Positions 47,458-57,477 of a stretch of DNA of 64,000 nucleotides are shown piece after piece. The notes below the pieces were generated by a model. It saw only the letters and a list, made by a program, of their open reading frames with translations, had not been told where the DNA came from and did no database searches. This DNA is from Methylovulum sp. (GTDB taxonomy: Bacteria > Pseudomonadota > Gammaproteobacteria > Methylococcales > Methylomonadaceae). The DNA lies in NCBI RefSeq assembly GCF_028687615.1, contig NZ_JAQTZU010000003.1, positions 110,913-174,912 of the forward strand, given 5' to 3'. Every line of letters begins with the position of its first letter. Positions within the stretch are counted from its first letter, which is position 1. The position numbers were made by a program, and so were the translations under genes.

Positions 47458-49267
47458 CAACAGTTTTTTTCAAATCGCGTTATATGTAATCACCCTGCTG
47501 GCTTTGGCGAAACCGCTAGGCTGGTATATGGCGAGGGTCTATGAAGACGAGCCAGTGTGGTTGAATCGTGTATTGGCCCCGTTTGAAGCGTTGATTTATC
47601 GGGCAAGTGGTGTAAACCCGAAACAAGAGATGCGTTGGATGGATTACGCCATCGCCATGCTGGTGTTTAACTTGTTGGGGTTCTTGACGGTATTCGCGTT
47701 ACAAAGCTGGCAAGCTTTCTTGCCGTTTAATCCACAAAACCTGCCCAACGTCAGCGCTGACTCGTCATTCAACACCGCCGCCAGTTTCGCCACCAATACC
47801 AACTGGCAAGGCTACGGCGGTGAAACAACCATGAGTTACCTGACCCAGATGCTGGGGTTGACCGTGCAGAATTTCGTTTCCGCCGCAGCGGGCATGGCGG
47901 TGCTGGTTGCGTTGATCCGTGGCTTTACCCGCCGCAAAGCCGATATTATCGGTAATTTCTGGGTGGATATGACCCGTAGCACTTTATATATCTTGATGCC
48001 GCTGTCGTTGGTTTTAGCATTGGTGCTGGTCGGGCAAGGCGTGGTGCAGACGTTCAGCCCTTATCAAAGCGTATCGCTGGTTGAAACGGTCAGTTACGAA
48101 CAACCTAAACTGGGTGTCGACGGTGTGGCCTTGCAAGATGCCGCTGGCAAGCCAGTGATGGAAACGGTCAAAGTCAAAGAGCAAACGGTGGCGGTAGGGC
48201 CTGCCGCTTCGCAAGTGGCTATCAAGCAACTCGGCACTAACGGCGGTGGTTTCTTTAACGTCAATTCGGCGCATCCTTTGGAAAATCCGACCCCGTTGAG
48301 CAACTTCCTGGAAATGCTGGCTATCCTGCTTATCCCCGCCGCATTGTGCTACAGCTTCGGCATGATGGTGGGCGATACCCGCCAAGGTTGGGCGATTCTG
48401 GCGGCGATGACGCTGGTGTTCGTCGCGCTGATTTTTGTTGCGGTACCGGCCGAGCAAAGCGGCAATCCGGCGCTGGCGGCATTGGGCGTCGATCAGTCGG
48501 TAAACGCCGATCAGACCGGTGGCAATATGGAAGGCAAGGAAACCCGGTTCGGCATTACCAATTCCGCGTTGTGGGCAGTCGTTACCACGGCGGCTTCCAA
48601 TGGTTCGGTCAATGCCATGCACGATTCCTTCACCCCTATCGGCGGCATGGCGCCAATGTGGCTGATGCAGTTGGGCGAGGTGATTTTCGGCGGCGTGGGT
48701 TCGGGGTTGTACGGCATGATTATGTTTGCGATAGTTGCGGTGTTTGTGTCCGGTTTGATGATAGGACGTACTCCCGAATATCTGGGCAAAAAAATCGAAG
48801 CCTACGAGATGAAAATGGCGGCTATCACTATCTTGATCCCGCCGCTGGTGGTCTTGGGCGGCACTGCGCTCGCCGTCATGGTCGATGTCGGCAAATCCTC
48901 GGTTTTTAACCCGGGCGCACACGGTTTCAGCGAAGTGCTGTATGCGTTCTCGTCGGCAGGTAACAATAACGGCAGTGCTTTTGGTGGCTTGTCGGCGAAC
49001 ACGCCGTTCTATAACGCGATGCTGGGTCTGGCGATGCTGTTCTCGCGTTACTGGCTGGCGGTGCCGGTGCTGGCTATCGCCGGTTCACTGGCGGCGAAAA
49101 AGATTGTGCCGACCGGTCCTGGTACCTTGCCGACGCATACGCCGCTGTTTGTTGTGTTATTGATTGGTACTGTGCTGATGGTGGGTGCGCTGACGTTTAT
49201 TCCGGCATTAGCCTTGGGGCCGATAGTCGAGCATCTGCAAATGATCGGCGTTGCATCGGCTAAATAA
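47450..49267 (+). CDS. kdpA: Potassium-transporting ATPase subunit A
   Basis: The 605-residue channel-like subunit of the high-affinity K+ pump has the selectivity-filter-type segments near YGGETTMSYL, QLGTNGGGFFN and SSAGNNNGSAFGG, and about ten membrane helices. The start at 47450 (MTSNSFF) overlaps kdpF by 8 bases; a 5' extension in the same frame is not real. It is followed by kdpB after 49 bp containing part of a GTAGGCGC repeat. Confidence 0.96.
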   Translation: MTSNSFFQIALYVITLLALAKPLGWYMARVYEDEPVWLNRVLAPFEALIYRASGVNPKQEMRWMDYAIAMLVFNLLGFLTVFALQSWQAFLPFNPQNLPNVSADSSFNTAASFATNTNWQGYGGETTMSYLTQMLGLTVQNFVSAAAGMAVLVALIRGFTRRKADIIGNFWVDMTRSTLYILMPLSLVLALVLVGQGVVQTFSPYQSVSLVETVSYEQPKLGVDGVALQDAAGKPVMETVKVKEQTVAVGPAASQVAIKQLGTNGGGFFNVNSAHPLENPTPLSNFLEMLAILLIPAALCYSFGMMVGDTRQGWAILAAMTLVFVALIFVAVPAEQSGNPALAALGVDQSVNADQTGGNMEGKETRFGITNSALWAVVTTAASNGSVNAMHDSFTPIGGMAPMWLMQLGEVIFGGVGSGLYGMIMFAIVAVFVSGLMIGRTPEYLGKKIEAYEMKMAAITILIPPLVVLGGTALAVMVDVGKSSVFNPGAHGFSEVLYAFSSAGNNNGSAFGGLSANTPFYNAMLGLAMLFSRYWLAVPVLAIAGSLAAKKIVPTGPGTLPTHTPLFVVLLIGTVLMVGALTFIPALALGPIVEHLQMIGVASAK

Positions 49268-49316
49268 TGTTGGGCCGCCTAATGCGCCTACTACTGAATA
49301 CATGTGAGAGAATTTC

Positions 49317-51389
49317 ATGAGTAACAAATCTACTACTATGTCTTTATACGATCCACAAATCCTTGGCACAGCCCTGGTGGATTCCTTCCGTAAACTGGCC
49401 CCGCAGCAACAATGGAAAAATCCGGTGATGTTTGTGGTTTATCTGGGCAGTATGCTGACCACCCTGCTTTGGGTGCTGGCCCTGAATGGCGAGGGCAAGG
49501 ATCCGGCTCTGTTCATTTTAGCGATTACCTTATGGTTATGGGGAACGGTGTTGTTCGCCAACTTTGCCGAAGCGGTCGCCGAAGGGCGTAGCAAAGCGCA
49601 AGCGGCGTTTTTACGCAGTGCCAAACGCGATATTGCCGCGAAAAAACTCGATGAGCCGCGTTATGGGGCCAATTATTCCAAAGTCGCCGGTTCCAGCCTA
49701 CGGCGTGGCGATGTGGTTTTAATCGAAGCGGGGGATTTTGTCCCTGGCGACGGCGAAGTGATTGAAGGCGTTGCGTCTGTGGACGAAAGCGCGATCACGG
49801 GTGAAAGTGCGCCGGTGATCCGCGAATCGGGCGGCGATTTCAGCTCGGTAACGGGCGGTACACGGGTGCTGTCGGACTGGTTGGTGGTGCGTATTACCGC
49901 CAACCCCGGTGAAGCGTTTCTGGATAGGATGATTGCTATGGTCGAAAGTGCGAAACGGCAAAAAACACCTAACGAAATCGCCTTGACTATTTTGTTGGTC
50001 GCGTTGACGCTGGTGTTCCTGATGGCGACCGTGACCTTGCTACCATTTTCCCTGTACGCGGTAGCGGCTTCAGGTGCAGGGCAACCGATCACGATCACCG
50101 TGCTGGTGGCTTTGCTGGTCTGCCTGATCCCGACCACTATCGGCGGTTTGTTATCCGCCATCGGCGTTGCTGGCATAGGGCGGATGATGCAAAAAAACGT
50201 CATCGCAACGTCGGGCCGGGCCGTGGAAGCGGCGGGTGACATTGACGTATTGCTGCTGGACAAAACCGGTACGATTACCTTGGGCAACCGGCAAGCTTCC
50301 ATGTTTTTAGCCGTGAGGGGCGTGACCGAGCGGGAACTCGCCGATGCCGCACAGTTGGCTTCACTGGCTGACGAAACCCCGGAAGGCCGTAGCGTGGTGA
50401 TTTTGGCAAAACAGAAATACGGGTTTCGGGAACGGGACGTGCAATCTTTAGGGGCCACTTTCGTACATTTCAGCGCCCAAACCCGTATGAGCGGCGTGAA
50501 TATTGAAGGACGGCAGATCCGCAAGGGAGCCGCTGATTCCATTCGTATCCATGTTGAGGAGCTAGGGGGCAAGTTTCCGCCAGAGCTTTCGAAAATGGTC
50601 GATGATGTCGCGCGGCGCGGCAGCACCCCGTTGGTGGTGGCTGAAGGCACGCGTGTGTTGGGTGTCATCGAGTTGAAGGACATTGTCAAAGGCGGCATCA
50701 AGGAGCGTTTTGCCGAACTTAGGCAAATGGGCATCAAGACCATCATGATCACCGGCGACAACCGTTTGACCGCCGCCGCGATTGCCGCCGAGGCGGGGGT
50801 CGATGATTTTCTCGCCGAAGCGACACCCGAAGCGAAGCTGAAACTGATCCGCCAATACCAAGCGGAAGGGCGTTTAGTGGCGATGACAGGGGACGGCACC
50901 AACGACGCCCCCGCACTGGCGCAGGCCGATGTTGCGGTGGCGATGAACAGCGGTACGCAAGCCGCGAAAGAAGCGGGCAATATGGTGGATTTGGATTCCA
51001 ACCCGACCAAGTTGATTGAAATTGTCGAAACGGGCAAGCAAATGCTGATGACGCGCGGTGCTTTGACCACGTTCAGCATCGCCAATGATGTCGCCAAATA
51101 TTTCGCCATTATCCCAGCAGCCTTCGCCACCACCTATCCGGTGCTGGATGTACTGAACGTGATGAAGTTGGCGACACCCGCCAGCGCGATTTTGTCGGCG
51201 GTCATATTCAATGCCTTGATTATCGTGGCATTGATTCCCTTGGCTTTAAAAGGCATCAAATACAAGCCTGTCGGGGCCGCCACGCTGTTGCAAAATAATT
51301 TGCTGGTGTACGGGGTAGGCGGATTGATCGTCCCATTTATCGGCATTAAGGCGATAGACCTGGTTCTGGTCACGCTGGGCCTGGCTTAA
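49317..51389 (+). CDS. kdpB: Potassium-transporting ATPase subunit B
   Basis: The 690-residue P-type ATPase subunit has the phosphorylation motif DKTGTIT near 315, TGES near 162, [16 protein letters not shown] in the hinge and the usual membrane segments. It energises K+ uptake by KdpA. Length matches the family. A 95-bp palindromic repeat (51401-51495) separates it from kdpC. Confidence 0.98.
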   Translation: MSNKSTTMSLYDPQILGTALVDSFRKLAPQQQWKNPVMFVVYLGSMLTTLLWVLALNGEGKDPALFILAITLWLWGTVLFANFAEAVAEGRSKAQAAFLRSAKRDIAAKKLDEPRYGANYSKVAGSSLRRGDVVLIEAGDFVPGDGEVIEGVASVDESAITGESAPVIRESGGDFSSVTGGTRVLSDWLVVRITANPGEAFLDRMIAMVESAKRQKTPNEIALTILLVALTLVFLMATVTLLPFSLYAVAASGAGQPITITVLVALLVCLIPTTIGGLLSAIGVAGIGRMMQKNVIATSGRAVEAAGDIDVLLLDKTGTITLGNRQASMFLAVRGVTERELADAAQLASLADETPEGRSVVILAKQKYGFRERDVQSLGATFVHFSAQTRMSGVNIEGRQIRKGAADSIRIHVEELGGKFPPELSKMVDDVARRGSTPLVVAEGTRVLGVIELKDIVKGGIKERFAELRQMGIKTIMITGDNRLTAAAIAAEAGVDDFLAEATPEAKLKLIRQYQAEGRLVAMTGDGTNDAPALAQADVAVAMNSGTQAAKEAGNMVDLDSNPTKLIEIVETGKQMLMTRGALTTFSIANDVAKYFAIIPAAFATTYPVLDVLNVMKLATPASAILSAVIFNALIIVALIPLALKGIKYKPVGAATLLQNNLLVYGVGGLIVPFIGIKAIDLVLVTLGLA

Positions 51390-51400
51390 AATGCTTAAAT

Positions 51401-51495
51401 GTAGGGTGGGCGACGCTTTTTTGCCCGCCTTTTGTCTGATAATCGGTGGGCAGAAAAGCGTCGCCTAAAGTGCCTGCTTTTGGTGCCCACCCTAC
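51401..51495. repeat. GTAGGGTGGGC palindrome between kdpB and kdpC
   Basis: GTAGGGTGGGCGACGCTTTT and the inverted TGGGCAGAAAAGCGTCGCC, then GCCCACCCTAC, form a large hairpin inside the kdp operon. It belongs with the GTAGG repeats at 43509 and 44921. Confidence 0.7.
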
Positions 51496-51510
51496 TTTTA
51501 GAGATCGAAA

Positions 51511-52086
51511 ATGATTAAACATCTACAACCGGCAGTTATTTTGTTTGCAATTTTGACGGTGTTGACGGGCGTTATTTATCCCGCCATCGTGACGGGTCTG
51601 GCGCAATTGTTGTTTCCCAATCAGGCCAATGGCAGCCTGATGACGGATAGCGGCGGCAAGACGATAGGCTCCAGCTTGATCGGGCAAGCATTCAGCGACC
51701 CTGGGCATTTTTGGGGACGGCCTTCTGCAACGGGCCCTTTCCCTTACAATGCCGGGGCTTCCAGTGGCTCGAACCTAGGACCGACCAATCCGGCTTTGGC
51801 GGATGCCGTCAAAGCCCGTATTGCCACTTTACAAGCCGCCGACCCCGAAAATAAAAATCCGGTTCCGGTTGATTTGATCACCGCATCAGGTAGCGGATTA
51901 GACCCCCATATCAGTCCGGCGGCGGCGGATTATCAAATCAACCGCGTGGCTAAGGCGCGTAAGATTAATCCAGAAAAGCTTAGGGAGTTGGTGCAAAACC
52001 ATACTGAAGCGCGGCAATGGGGTGTCTTTGGTGAGCCCAGAGTTAATGTGCTGGCGTTAAACCTAGCGTTGGATGTTTTGCGTTAA
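51511..52086 (+). CDS. kdpC: Potassium-transporting ATPase subunit C
   Basis: The 191-residue subunit has one N-terminal membrane helix (about 8-30) and the periplasmic domain with [32 protein letters not shown] and [17 protein letters not shown]. It stabilises the KdpFAB complex. kdpD and kdpE do not follow, so regulation must be encoded elsewhere or differ. Confidence 0.97.
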   Translation: MIKHLQPAVILFAILTVLTGVIYPAIVTGLAQLLFPNQANGSLMTDSGGKTIGSSLIGQAFSDPGHFWGRPSATGPFPYNAGASSGSNLGPTNPALADAVKARIATLQAADPENKNPVPVDLITASGSGLDPHISPAAADYQINRVAKARKINPEKLRELVQNHTEARQWGVFGEPRVNVLALNLALDVLR

Positions 52087-52129
52087 ACGATGCCAATGCC
52101 TTGATTTAAGATAGGAGAATCAGGCATTG

Positions 52130-52423
52130 CTAGTCGTCCTGAGTTAGCTTGACGGCGGCGGAATTAAATCGAACCAATTTATCCCAATCAATTTCGCCGC
52201 TGTCTTTGCAAAAACCGTTGGCAAAGGTCTTGGTGAATTTGTTAAGCATTTGTGCATAAGATTTGACAAATTCATCGTTGTTTTCCTTTGCGTCATATCC
52301 AAGCGGCTCGATGATTTCGGTAAACAGTTCATTATTTCCAGAGACAAATTCCCAAAAGGTTTGACCGCAGTATTTGAAATAGTCACCTTTATCGGGTTTG
52401 TTGTCCCGGCCATAACAACAGTC
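52130..52423 (-). pseudogene. PmeII-type restriction endonuclease remnant (C-terminal)
   Basis: On the minus strand a frame runs from the MITE to a stop at 52130: GRDNKPDKGDYFKYCGQTFW, then EFVSGNNELFTEIIEPLGYD and NKFTKTFANGFCKDSGEIDW. In my recollection these are phrases of the PmeII family of type II restriction endonucleases, as about 97 C-terminal residues. There is no start codon, because the element at 52424-52559 replaces the upstream part. The shadow frame at 52144-52413 is not the coding one. Confidence 0.65.
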
Positions 52424-52559
52424 GGTAGTCCTGTAATCGGAATGATTTGTAAAAAGTCAAGCCTACCGATTTATTGGGTCGAATGCCCGTACTTCAAGGC
52501 GTACAGTCATCGCAATATTTTATTGACAAATCTATTATCATTCCGATTGCAGGACTACC
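52424..52559. mobile_element. 136-bp MITE-like element, copy 2
   Basis: It has the same length and orientation as the copy at 1374-1509, with 23-bp inverted repeats (one mismatch, CTGTAATC in place of CTGCAATC, in the left arm) and very few internal differences. It sits exactly at the broken end of the PmeII-like gene. No flanking target duplication can be seen. Confidence 0.85.
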
Positions 52560-52560
52560 C

Positions 52561-52695
52561 TTATGAAATAAATAACAGCCAATAACAGATTGGGATTAAT
52601 TCCAAGGAGTTGGTAGGATTACCACAATACGAATTACAGCAAGGCCAACAATTAAGACAATTTATCAAAAATTGCTGTTTCTCTTTATCGGTCAT
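52561..52695 (-). CDS. Possible small Cys-rich ORF
   Basis: A 44-codon frame starts ATG at 52695 with AAAAGG upstream and reads MTDKEKQQFLINCLNCWPCC, then NSYCGNPTNS and a hydrophobic tail. Five cysteines in the first half give it a zinc-ribbon look, but nothing like it is known to me. Its stop lies 2 bp beyond the MITE, so its real 3' end may have been replaced. Confidence 0.3.
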   Translation of the reverse strand: MTDKEKQQFLINCLNCWPCCNSYCGNPTNSLELIPICYWLLFIS

Positions 52696-52780
52696 CCTTT
52701 TATCATTATCTGTTTGATATTTAATTGTTTCTTTATGTTTTGTCTATTATTTCTCAGCGTCTACTGTCAATCTTAAAATA

Positions 52781-55624
52781 TTAAACACTCCCACCCAAGC
52801 CTTCAATGAAAGTGTCAATATAAATGGTTATCTTATCCTTGACCCGTTCGAGAATGGGTTTTCTCTGTAATATCTTGGGCTTGAAATTCAGCGCATTGAT
52901 GATTTCTTCATCTTTGGGCAGTCGGTTGGTAAAGCCATAATTAGCTAACAATTTTGTTAGTTTTTCGGGGTTCAAATCTTCTTGGCTGCATAATTCGTCT
53001 AGGGCTTTTTGCTGTTGTAACGCCCAAAACTCAGTAAACGCATTCGCCACGTCTTCATTGGCGTTGAGGTTTGGCAAATTTTCCGCGATAAACGCCTCAA
53101 TCAGCACCCGTTTGCTGCGTAGCTGCACTTCACCTGTCAGTAAGTCGATAATTTCCTTACGTTGGTTTTTGGTACTTTCGGTATCGTCTTTGCCCAATTT
53201 TTGCAACAACGCCAAGATATAAGCGACGTTGATTTCATCCCGATGAATCAAGCTTAATTCAAAATCGACATCTTCCAGTATCGAAGCTTTTTCACCCGCT
53301 TGCTTGCGTTTGTTCACTTTGTCGTGCAGGTCGAGGTATTTGCTTTTGTAATCTTCAAAAGCCTGTTCTGGCAAACTCAAGTCGGTATTGGCGAAATCCG
53401 CAAAGGTGGTCAGGATATTTTTAATGCGGAGCAATTCCCTAAATTGGGTGATAAATTTCAATTCCTCATTTTCACTGGGCAATTGCTCGACGCTTTGCAC
53501 CGTGGGCGCGGTGTTTAACAACGCTACTACCACTTGATTAAAATCCTGCACGTATTCTTGATAAGGTTTTATTAATACGGTTTCTTTGGCGTTCTTGTTG
53601 GAAAATAAGGCAATCGCGTCATCGGTGGCATCTTTCAAGTTGCGGAAACAAACGATATTGCCCTGTGATTTCTTTTCGTTCAGGATACGGTTGGTTCGTG
53701 AAAATGCTTGTACCAGCCCATGATATTTCAGGTTTTTATCGACATATAGCGTGTTCAGGCGTGGGCTATCAAAGCCCGTCAAGAACATATTCACCACCAG
53801 CAAAATATCAATTTCCCCCGAACGAACCCGCTTGGCAATATCCTGATAATAGAAGTAAAAATTCTGGCTATCCTTGATATTGTGGCTCGTACCATATAGC
53901 CCATTGTAATCCGCAATGAATTCATCCAATTTGTCGCGGCGGGATGTATTGATCTGCGCCCCTGTGGGAATTTCCAAGGCTTCTTCTGGCAATAAGCCAT
54001 TCAAGCCATTAGCTTCTGGGTCTTCTTCATTGGCTGCATAACTAAAAATGGTGGCGATTTTTAAGGGTTTGCTGATGCCTGCCTGTTTACGTTTGAAAAG
54101 TTCGTAATAGCGGATTAGGGTAGCGACACTACTCACGCAAAACATCGCGGTAAAATCTGGGGCTTTGGTTTTTTGCGGATGATGTTCAAGAATGTAATCA
54201 ACGATTTTTTCCAAGCGTTTTTCACTGTCCAACAATTCTTTGGTATCAATCGCCTCGACTTCAATATCCAGCTCGTTGGCACTGTTTTTTTGATACTTGC
54301 CTACATATTCGACTGAAAACCGTAACACGTTATTGTCGCGTATCGCATCCACAATGACGTACTTATGTAAGCATTCGTCGAATAACGACGCGGTAGTCGC
54401 TAAACCCGTGGCGTTTTTTTCCAGAATAGGCGTTCCCGTAAAGCCAAACAGTTGCGCCTGTCTGAAAAACCGTTTGATGTTTTGATGGGTTTCACCAAAC
54501 TGGCTACGGTGGCATTCATCGAAAATAAAAACGACTTTCTTGTCCTGCAACTGTTCAAGTTTTTCAAAGTGGCGTGGGTTTTGGATGGCGTTATTGAGCT
54601 TTTGCAGGGTGGTGACAATCAGGGTGCAACCATCATCCTTCAGTTGCGCCACCAGCTTATGGGTGTCCGTGGTGTTATCAATGCAACCGGGCGCAAAGGC
54701 GTTAAACTCGCGGGCGGTCTGATAATCCAAATCCTTGCGGTCAACGACGAACAACACCTTATGCACTTTAGGCAAGCATTTGATAATTTGGCTGGTTTTA
54801 AACGAAGTCAGTGTCTTGCCTGAACCCGTCGTGTGCCAAATATAGGCGTTATTGTTACTGTTTTTAACTTGATTGACCAACGCTTCCACTGCATAAACCT
54901 GATAAGGGCGCATCACCATTAACGCCTTTGTGGTATCGTGCAACACGGTGTAGTGGGTAATCATTTTAGCAATATGGCATTGCTTCAAGAATTCAGCGGT
55001 GAATTCGTGCAAGTCCGACAGGCGGTTATTTTGTTTGTCTGTCCAAACAAAGGTTTGCTCGAAGGATTGCTTGCTGTTATTGGCAAAATACTTGGTGTTC
55101 ACCCCATTACTGATAATGAAGAGCTGCACATACTGGAACAGCCCAACCCCAGCATCGTAAGAATCGCGCTGGTAACGGTTGACTTGATGGAAGGCGACTT
55201 TTAGCTCAGCACCGCGTTTTTTTAATTCGATTTGCACCAATGGCAAGCCATTGATTAACAAGGTCACATCATAGCGGTTATTGTAGTTCCCAGCCATTGT
55301 CACTTGATGGGTGACTTGAAACTCGTTCATGCACCAGTCATCACAGTTTAAAAAGCTCAGGTAAACCGTATCATCGCCATCCCGTTTTAGGGCGAACTTG
55401 TCGCGCAGGATTTTTGACCTATCGAACACGTTGCCTGTGTTCAAGTGGTTTAAGACGCGCTCAAATTCGGCATGGCTCAGGGTAACGCTGTTGTGAACTT
55501 CCAATTGCCTTTTAAGGTTGCCACGCATATCGATTTCATTGTCGATACGGACAAATTGGTATTCCATGCCTTTGAGCTGGGCAATTAGGGCTTGTTCCAA
55601 GGCGTTTTCGGATTGGGTAGTCAT
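52781..55624 (-). CDS. hsdR: Type I restriction enzyme subunit R
   Basis: The 947-residue motor and nuclease subunit of a type I restriction system cuts DNA after ATP-driven translocation. The nuclease part has RYDVTLLINGLPLVQIELKKR (Asp and Glu-x-Lys) near 120-140; the helicase part has Walker A TTGSGKT near 267 and DECHRSQFGE. Length and order resemble the EcoR124 (type IC) group. It is the last gene of a minus-strand operon with hsdM and hsdS, and its start lies 6 bp after the end of the frameshifted PIN toxin. Confidence 0.95.
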   Translation of the reverse strand: MTTQSENALEQALIAQLKGMEYQFVRIDNEIDMRGNLKRQLEVHNSVTLSHAEFERVLNHLNTGNVFDRSKILRDKFALKRDGDDTVYLSFLNCDDWCMNEFQVTHQVTMAGNYNNRYDVTLLINGLPLVQIELKKRGAELKVAFHQVNRYQRDSYDAGVGLFQYVQLFIISNGVNTKYFANNSKQSFEQTFVWTDKQNNRLSDLHEFTAEFLKQCHIAKMITHYTVLHDTTKALMVMRPYQVYAVEALVNQVKNSNNNAYIWHTTGSGKTLTSFKTSQIIKCLPKVHKVLFVVDRKDLDYQTAREFNAFAPGCIDNTTDTHKLVAQLKDDGCTLIVTTLQKLNNAIQNPRHFEKLEQLQDKKVVFIFDECHRSQFGETHQNIKRFFRQAQLFGFTGTPILEKNATGLATTASLFDECLHKYVIVDAIRDNNVLRFSVEYVGKYQKNSANELDIEVEAIDTKELLDSEKRLEKIVDYILEHHPQKTKAPDFTAMFCVSSVATLIRYYELFKRKQAGISKPLKIATIFSYAANEEDPEANGLNGLLPEEALEIPTGAQINTSRRDKLDEFIADYNGLYGTSHNIKDSQNFYFYYQDIAKRVRSGEIDILLVVNMFLTGFDSPRLNTLYVDKNLKYHGLVQAFSRTNRILNEKKSQGNIVCFRNLKDATDDAIALFSNKNAKETVLIKPYQEYVQDFNQVVVALLNTAPTVQSVEQLPSENEELKFITQFRELLRIKNILTTFADFANTDLSLPEQAFEDYKSKYLDLHDKVNKRKQAGEKASILEDVDFELSLIHRDEINVAYILALLQKLGKDDTESTKNQRKEIIDLLTGEVQLRSKRVLIEAFIAENLPNLNANEDVANAFTEFWALQQQKALDELCSQEDLNPEKLTKLLANYGFTNRLPKDEEIINALNFKPKILQRKPILERVKDKITIYIDTFIEGLGGSV

Positions 55625-55629
55625 AATAG

Positions 55630-56032
55630 TTAAGTAAATTTTTTCATGTCCTGATCGAAACTAAAAACATCCCAATCCTGCTGTTTCGCGGTTGCATGAA
55701 CAATCGCATCAACGACATCAACGTTATGTTCTGCAAATAATTGTAAGCTGGTTATTAAAATATCACGATTAATCTGGCTGATTCCTGCATAACTAAAAAA
55801 CCCCATTACTAAAAAACCCCATTAATACCTCACAGGCTTTGGCTTTCGGTACTTTATAGACTTTTAATAACACATAAACACACTCGGCAAGCACACTGTC
55901 TGGAATATACACCGTTATTTTTCCACTGATAACGTCTGCCATAAATGCTTGTGCCCGCAGAAAATGCTGTGGATGGTCATTGAGCAAATAGCGCAAAATG
56001 ACATTGGTATCAAGAACGGTGATATTTTTCAT
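55630..56032 (-). pseudogene. PIN-domain toxin broken by a 16-bp tandem duplication
   Basis: The frame from ATG 56032 reads MKNITVLDTNVILRYLLNDH and on to CEVLMGFFSNGVF then stops. A perfect 16-bp tandem repeat (ACTAAAAAACCCCATT twice, 55792-55823) lies at the break. Without one unit the frame continues SYAGISQINRDILITSLQLF, then AEHNVDVVDAIVHATAKQQD and FSFDQDMKKFT to a stop at 55630, which supplies the normal PIN C-terminus with its last acidic residues. The gene is therefore a full-length VapC-like toxin with a frameshifting duplication, easily reversible by slippage. Its antitoxin overlaps at 56010. Confidence 0.88.
55792..55823. repeat. Perfect 16-bp tandem duplication in the PIN toxin
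   Basis: ACTAAAAAACCCCATT occurs twice in direct succession. Loss of one copy restores the toxin frame (16 = 1 modulo 3). Confidence 0.95.
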
Positions 56033-56246
56033 GGGTTGCTGTTTGCCAAGCTTGTTGTATCGCTTGATCGGTTGGAATATAGCCGTTTGTATAGTCTTTT
56101 AAACACCCTGCCAACGTTTGCTGTTCTGCTGTTCTGCGGCTTTCACTGTTTAATTTAAGCCGAAAAGCATGAATAAGCTCATAAAGCTCACTTAACTGGG
56201 TTTCGGGGATGTATTGCAATTCGTTGATAATGTCGTCTTGAATCAT
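56010..56246 (-). CDS. Antitoxin of the hsdS-hsdR junction
   Basis: The 78-residue product (MIQDDIINELQYIPETQLSE at the start, then helices with RLKLNSESRRTAEQQ and a tail ending ATHEKYHRS) overlaps the PIN gene by 23 bases and has the size and layout of a VapB-type antitoxin of the group with short helical N-termini. No DNA-binding domain of a known class is obvious. With the toxin frameshifted it may be an orphan. Confidence 0.7.
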   Translation of the reverse strand: MIQDDIINELQYIPETQLSELYELIHAFRLKLNSESRRTAEQQTLAGCLKDYTNGYIPTDQAIQQAWQTATHEKYHRS

Positions 56247-56268
56247 GGCGTGATTCCTGTGTTAAGGA

Positions 56269-57477
56269 TTAAACAAAAAGCTGTTGCAACAAGCCTTGTT
56301 TGTACTGTTTTACCGCGTCCAATTGGGTTTGGTTGTGGCTGATTTTATCGTCTAGGGCGGTTAGGAAGTTGGCGATTTTGGTTTGTTCTTTCTGGCATGG
56401 CAGATTAACCATACAATTGCTAATTTCTCCTAAATTGATTTTTTTAGGGAATGCCACATGGATTATTCTTTTGTGTAATTCATTTTGAAAAAAACGTGTT
56501 CTAATGAAATGAGCTAGATACAAGGAACTGGCTTTATTCGACTTTTTGATTAAAGCCAAACTCACATAAAAAGAAGCCTCAACATCCCAATCAATATATT
56601 TTGGTGTACCAATATCTCCAATTTTTGTCATTAGAATATCGCCTTTTTCTAACCTAACTCTTTTATTTTCTCGCTCAAAAACATCGCGAGAAATAAACTT
56701 TGTATCCTTAAAATTATTATTTGTAATATGCTCGACACTATAAAATGGAATTCCTGACTTTGTATAATTTGGGGTCATGTGTGTACCATCATATATTTGG
56801 GTCAAATCACCTAAACTCTTTTCTTCCCAATCAGGAAAATCCCGCCCGTCATCGTCCTTAAACCGCAATTGCTGGCTAAAAATCTGCTGCATCACGCCTT
56901 TTTTGTAACGCGCCAATAATTCACCTTTTTGCGTGAGCCGGGCTATTTTTTCATCCACCGCAGTGAGGAAGTTGGCGATTTTGGTTTGTTCATTTCTATC
57001 AGGTATATTTAAATCCAATGACTTCAATTGGCTTGAATACAAATGAACAACTGAATTGCCCTGTGCCAATTTAGCAATATCCAGTTTCTTTTGATTATTT
57101 AAATAATAGCTAAGAAAAACACCATTTTCTTGTGATTTTATGATGTTTAAGTCACTACCTAGTGCAATCCCTGCTACCTGAACACATGAAGCGGTTGCAA
57201 TATCAATCTGTGTTTCACCTGACGCTGGGATAATAACGTCATTTATTTCACTTAATACGAGGTTATCAACGTGAATATTTGTTTTTGATTTAACATAATG
57301 GATAGTTTCGCCATATTCCGTATAAAGTTCACCATATCTAATGCAAAACGTTTTACCATTTTTGTCAATATCAGCCTTCGAAATTCCTTTGCCTTTTGAA
57401 AAAGTGGCAATATCACCGAGTTTTTTAACTTCCCAATTCCCGCTAAACTCCTTAAACCTCAACCGTGGCACATTCAC
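56269..57477 (-). CDS. hsdS: Type I restriction specificity subunit S
   Basis: The 402-residue subunit determines the target sequence. It has two target-recognition domains separated by two matching helical spacers: EQTKIANFLTAVDEKIARL...ARYKKGVMQQIFSQQLRF after about residue 160 and EQTKIANFLTALDDKISHN...VKQYKQGLLQQLF at the end. GTG at 57477 overlaps the stop of the PIN gene (GTGA) with GGAG at a good distance; a TTG five codons earlier is less likely. It is embedded between two toxin-antitoxin pairs on the same strand. The recognised sequence cannot be deduced. Confidence 0.95.
   Translation of the reverse strand: MNVPRLRFKEFSGNWEVKKLGDIATFSKGKGISKADIDKNGKTFCIRYGELYTEYGETIHYVKSKTNIHVDNLVLSEINDVIIPASGETQIDIATASCVQVAGIALGSDLNIIKSQENGVFLSYYLNNQKKLDIAKLAQGNSVVHLYSSQLKSLDLNIPDRNEQTKIANFLTAVDEKIARLTQKGELLARYKKGVMQQIFSQQLRFKDDDGRDFPDWEEKSLGDLTQIYDGTHMTPNYTKSGIPFYSVEHITNNNFKDTKFISRDVFERENKRVRLEKGDILMTKIGDIGTPKYIDWDVEASFYVSLALIKKSNKASSLYLAHFIRTRFFQNELHKRIIHVAFPKKINLGEISNCMVNLPCQKEQTKIANFLTALDDKISHNQTQLDAVKQYKQGLLQQLFV

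Noticed and set aside
49673..51133. 486-codon minus-strand ORF antisense to kdpB
   Set aside because: Long open antisense frames are common opposite GC-rich conserved genes; kdpB is certain.
52086..52130. kdpD/kdpE downstream of kdpC
   Set aside because: The operon ends with kdpC and the next sequence is the restriction remnant on the other strand.
52144..52413. 89-codon minus-strand ORF
   Set aside because: It is the wrong frame; the neighbouring frame without a start codon carries the PmeII-like translation.
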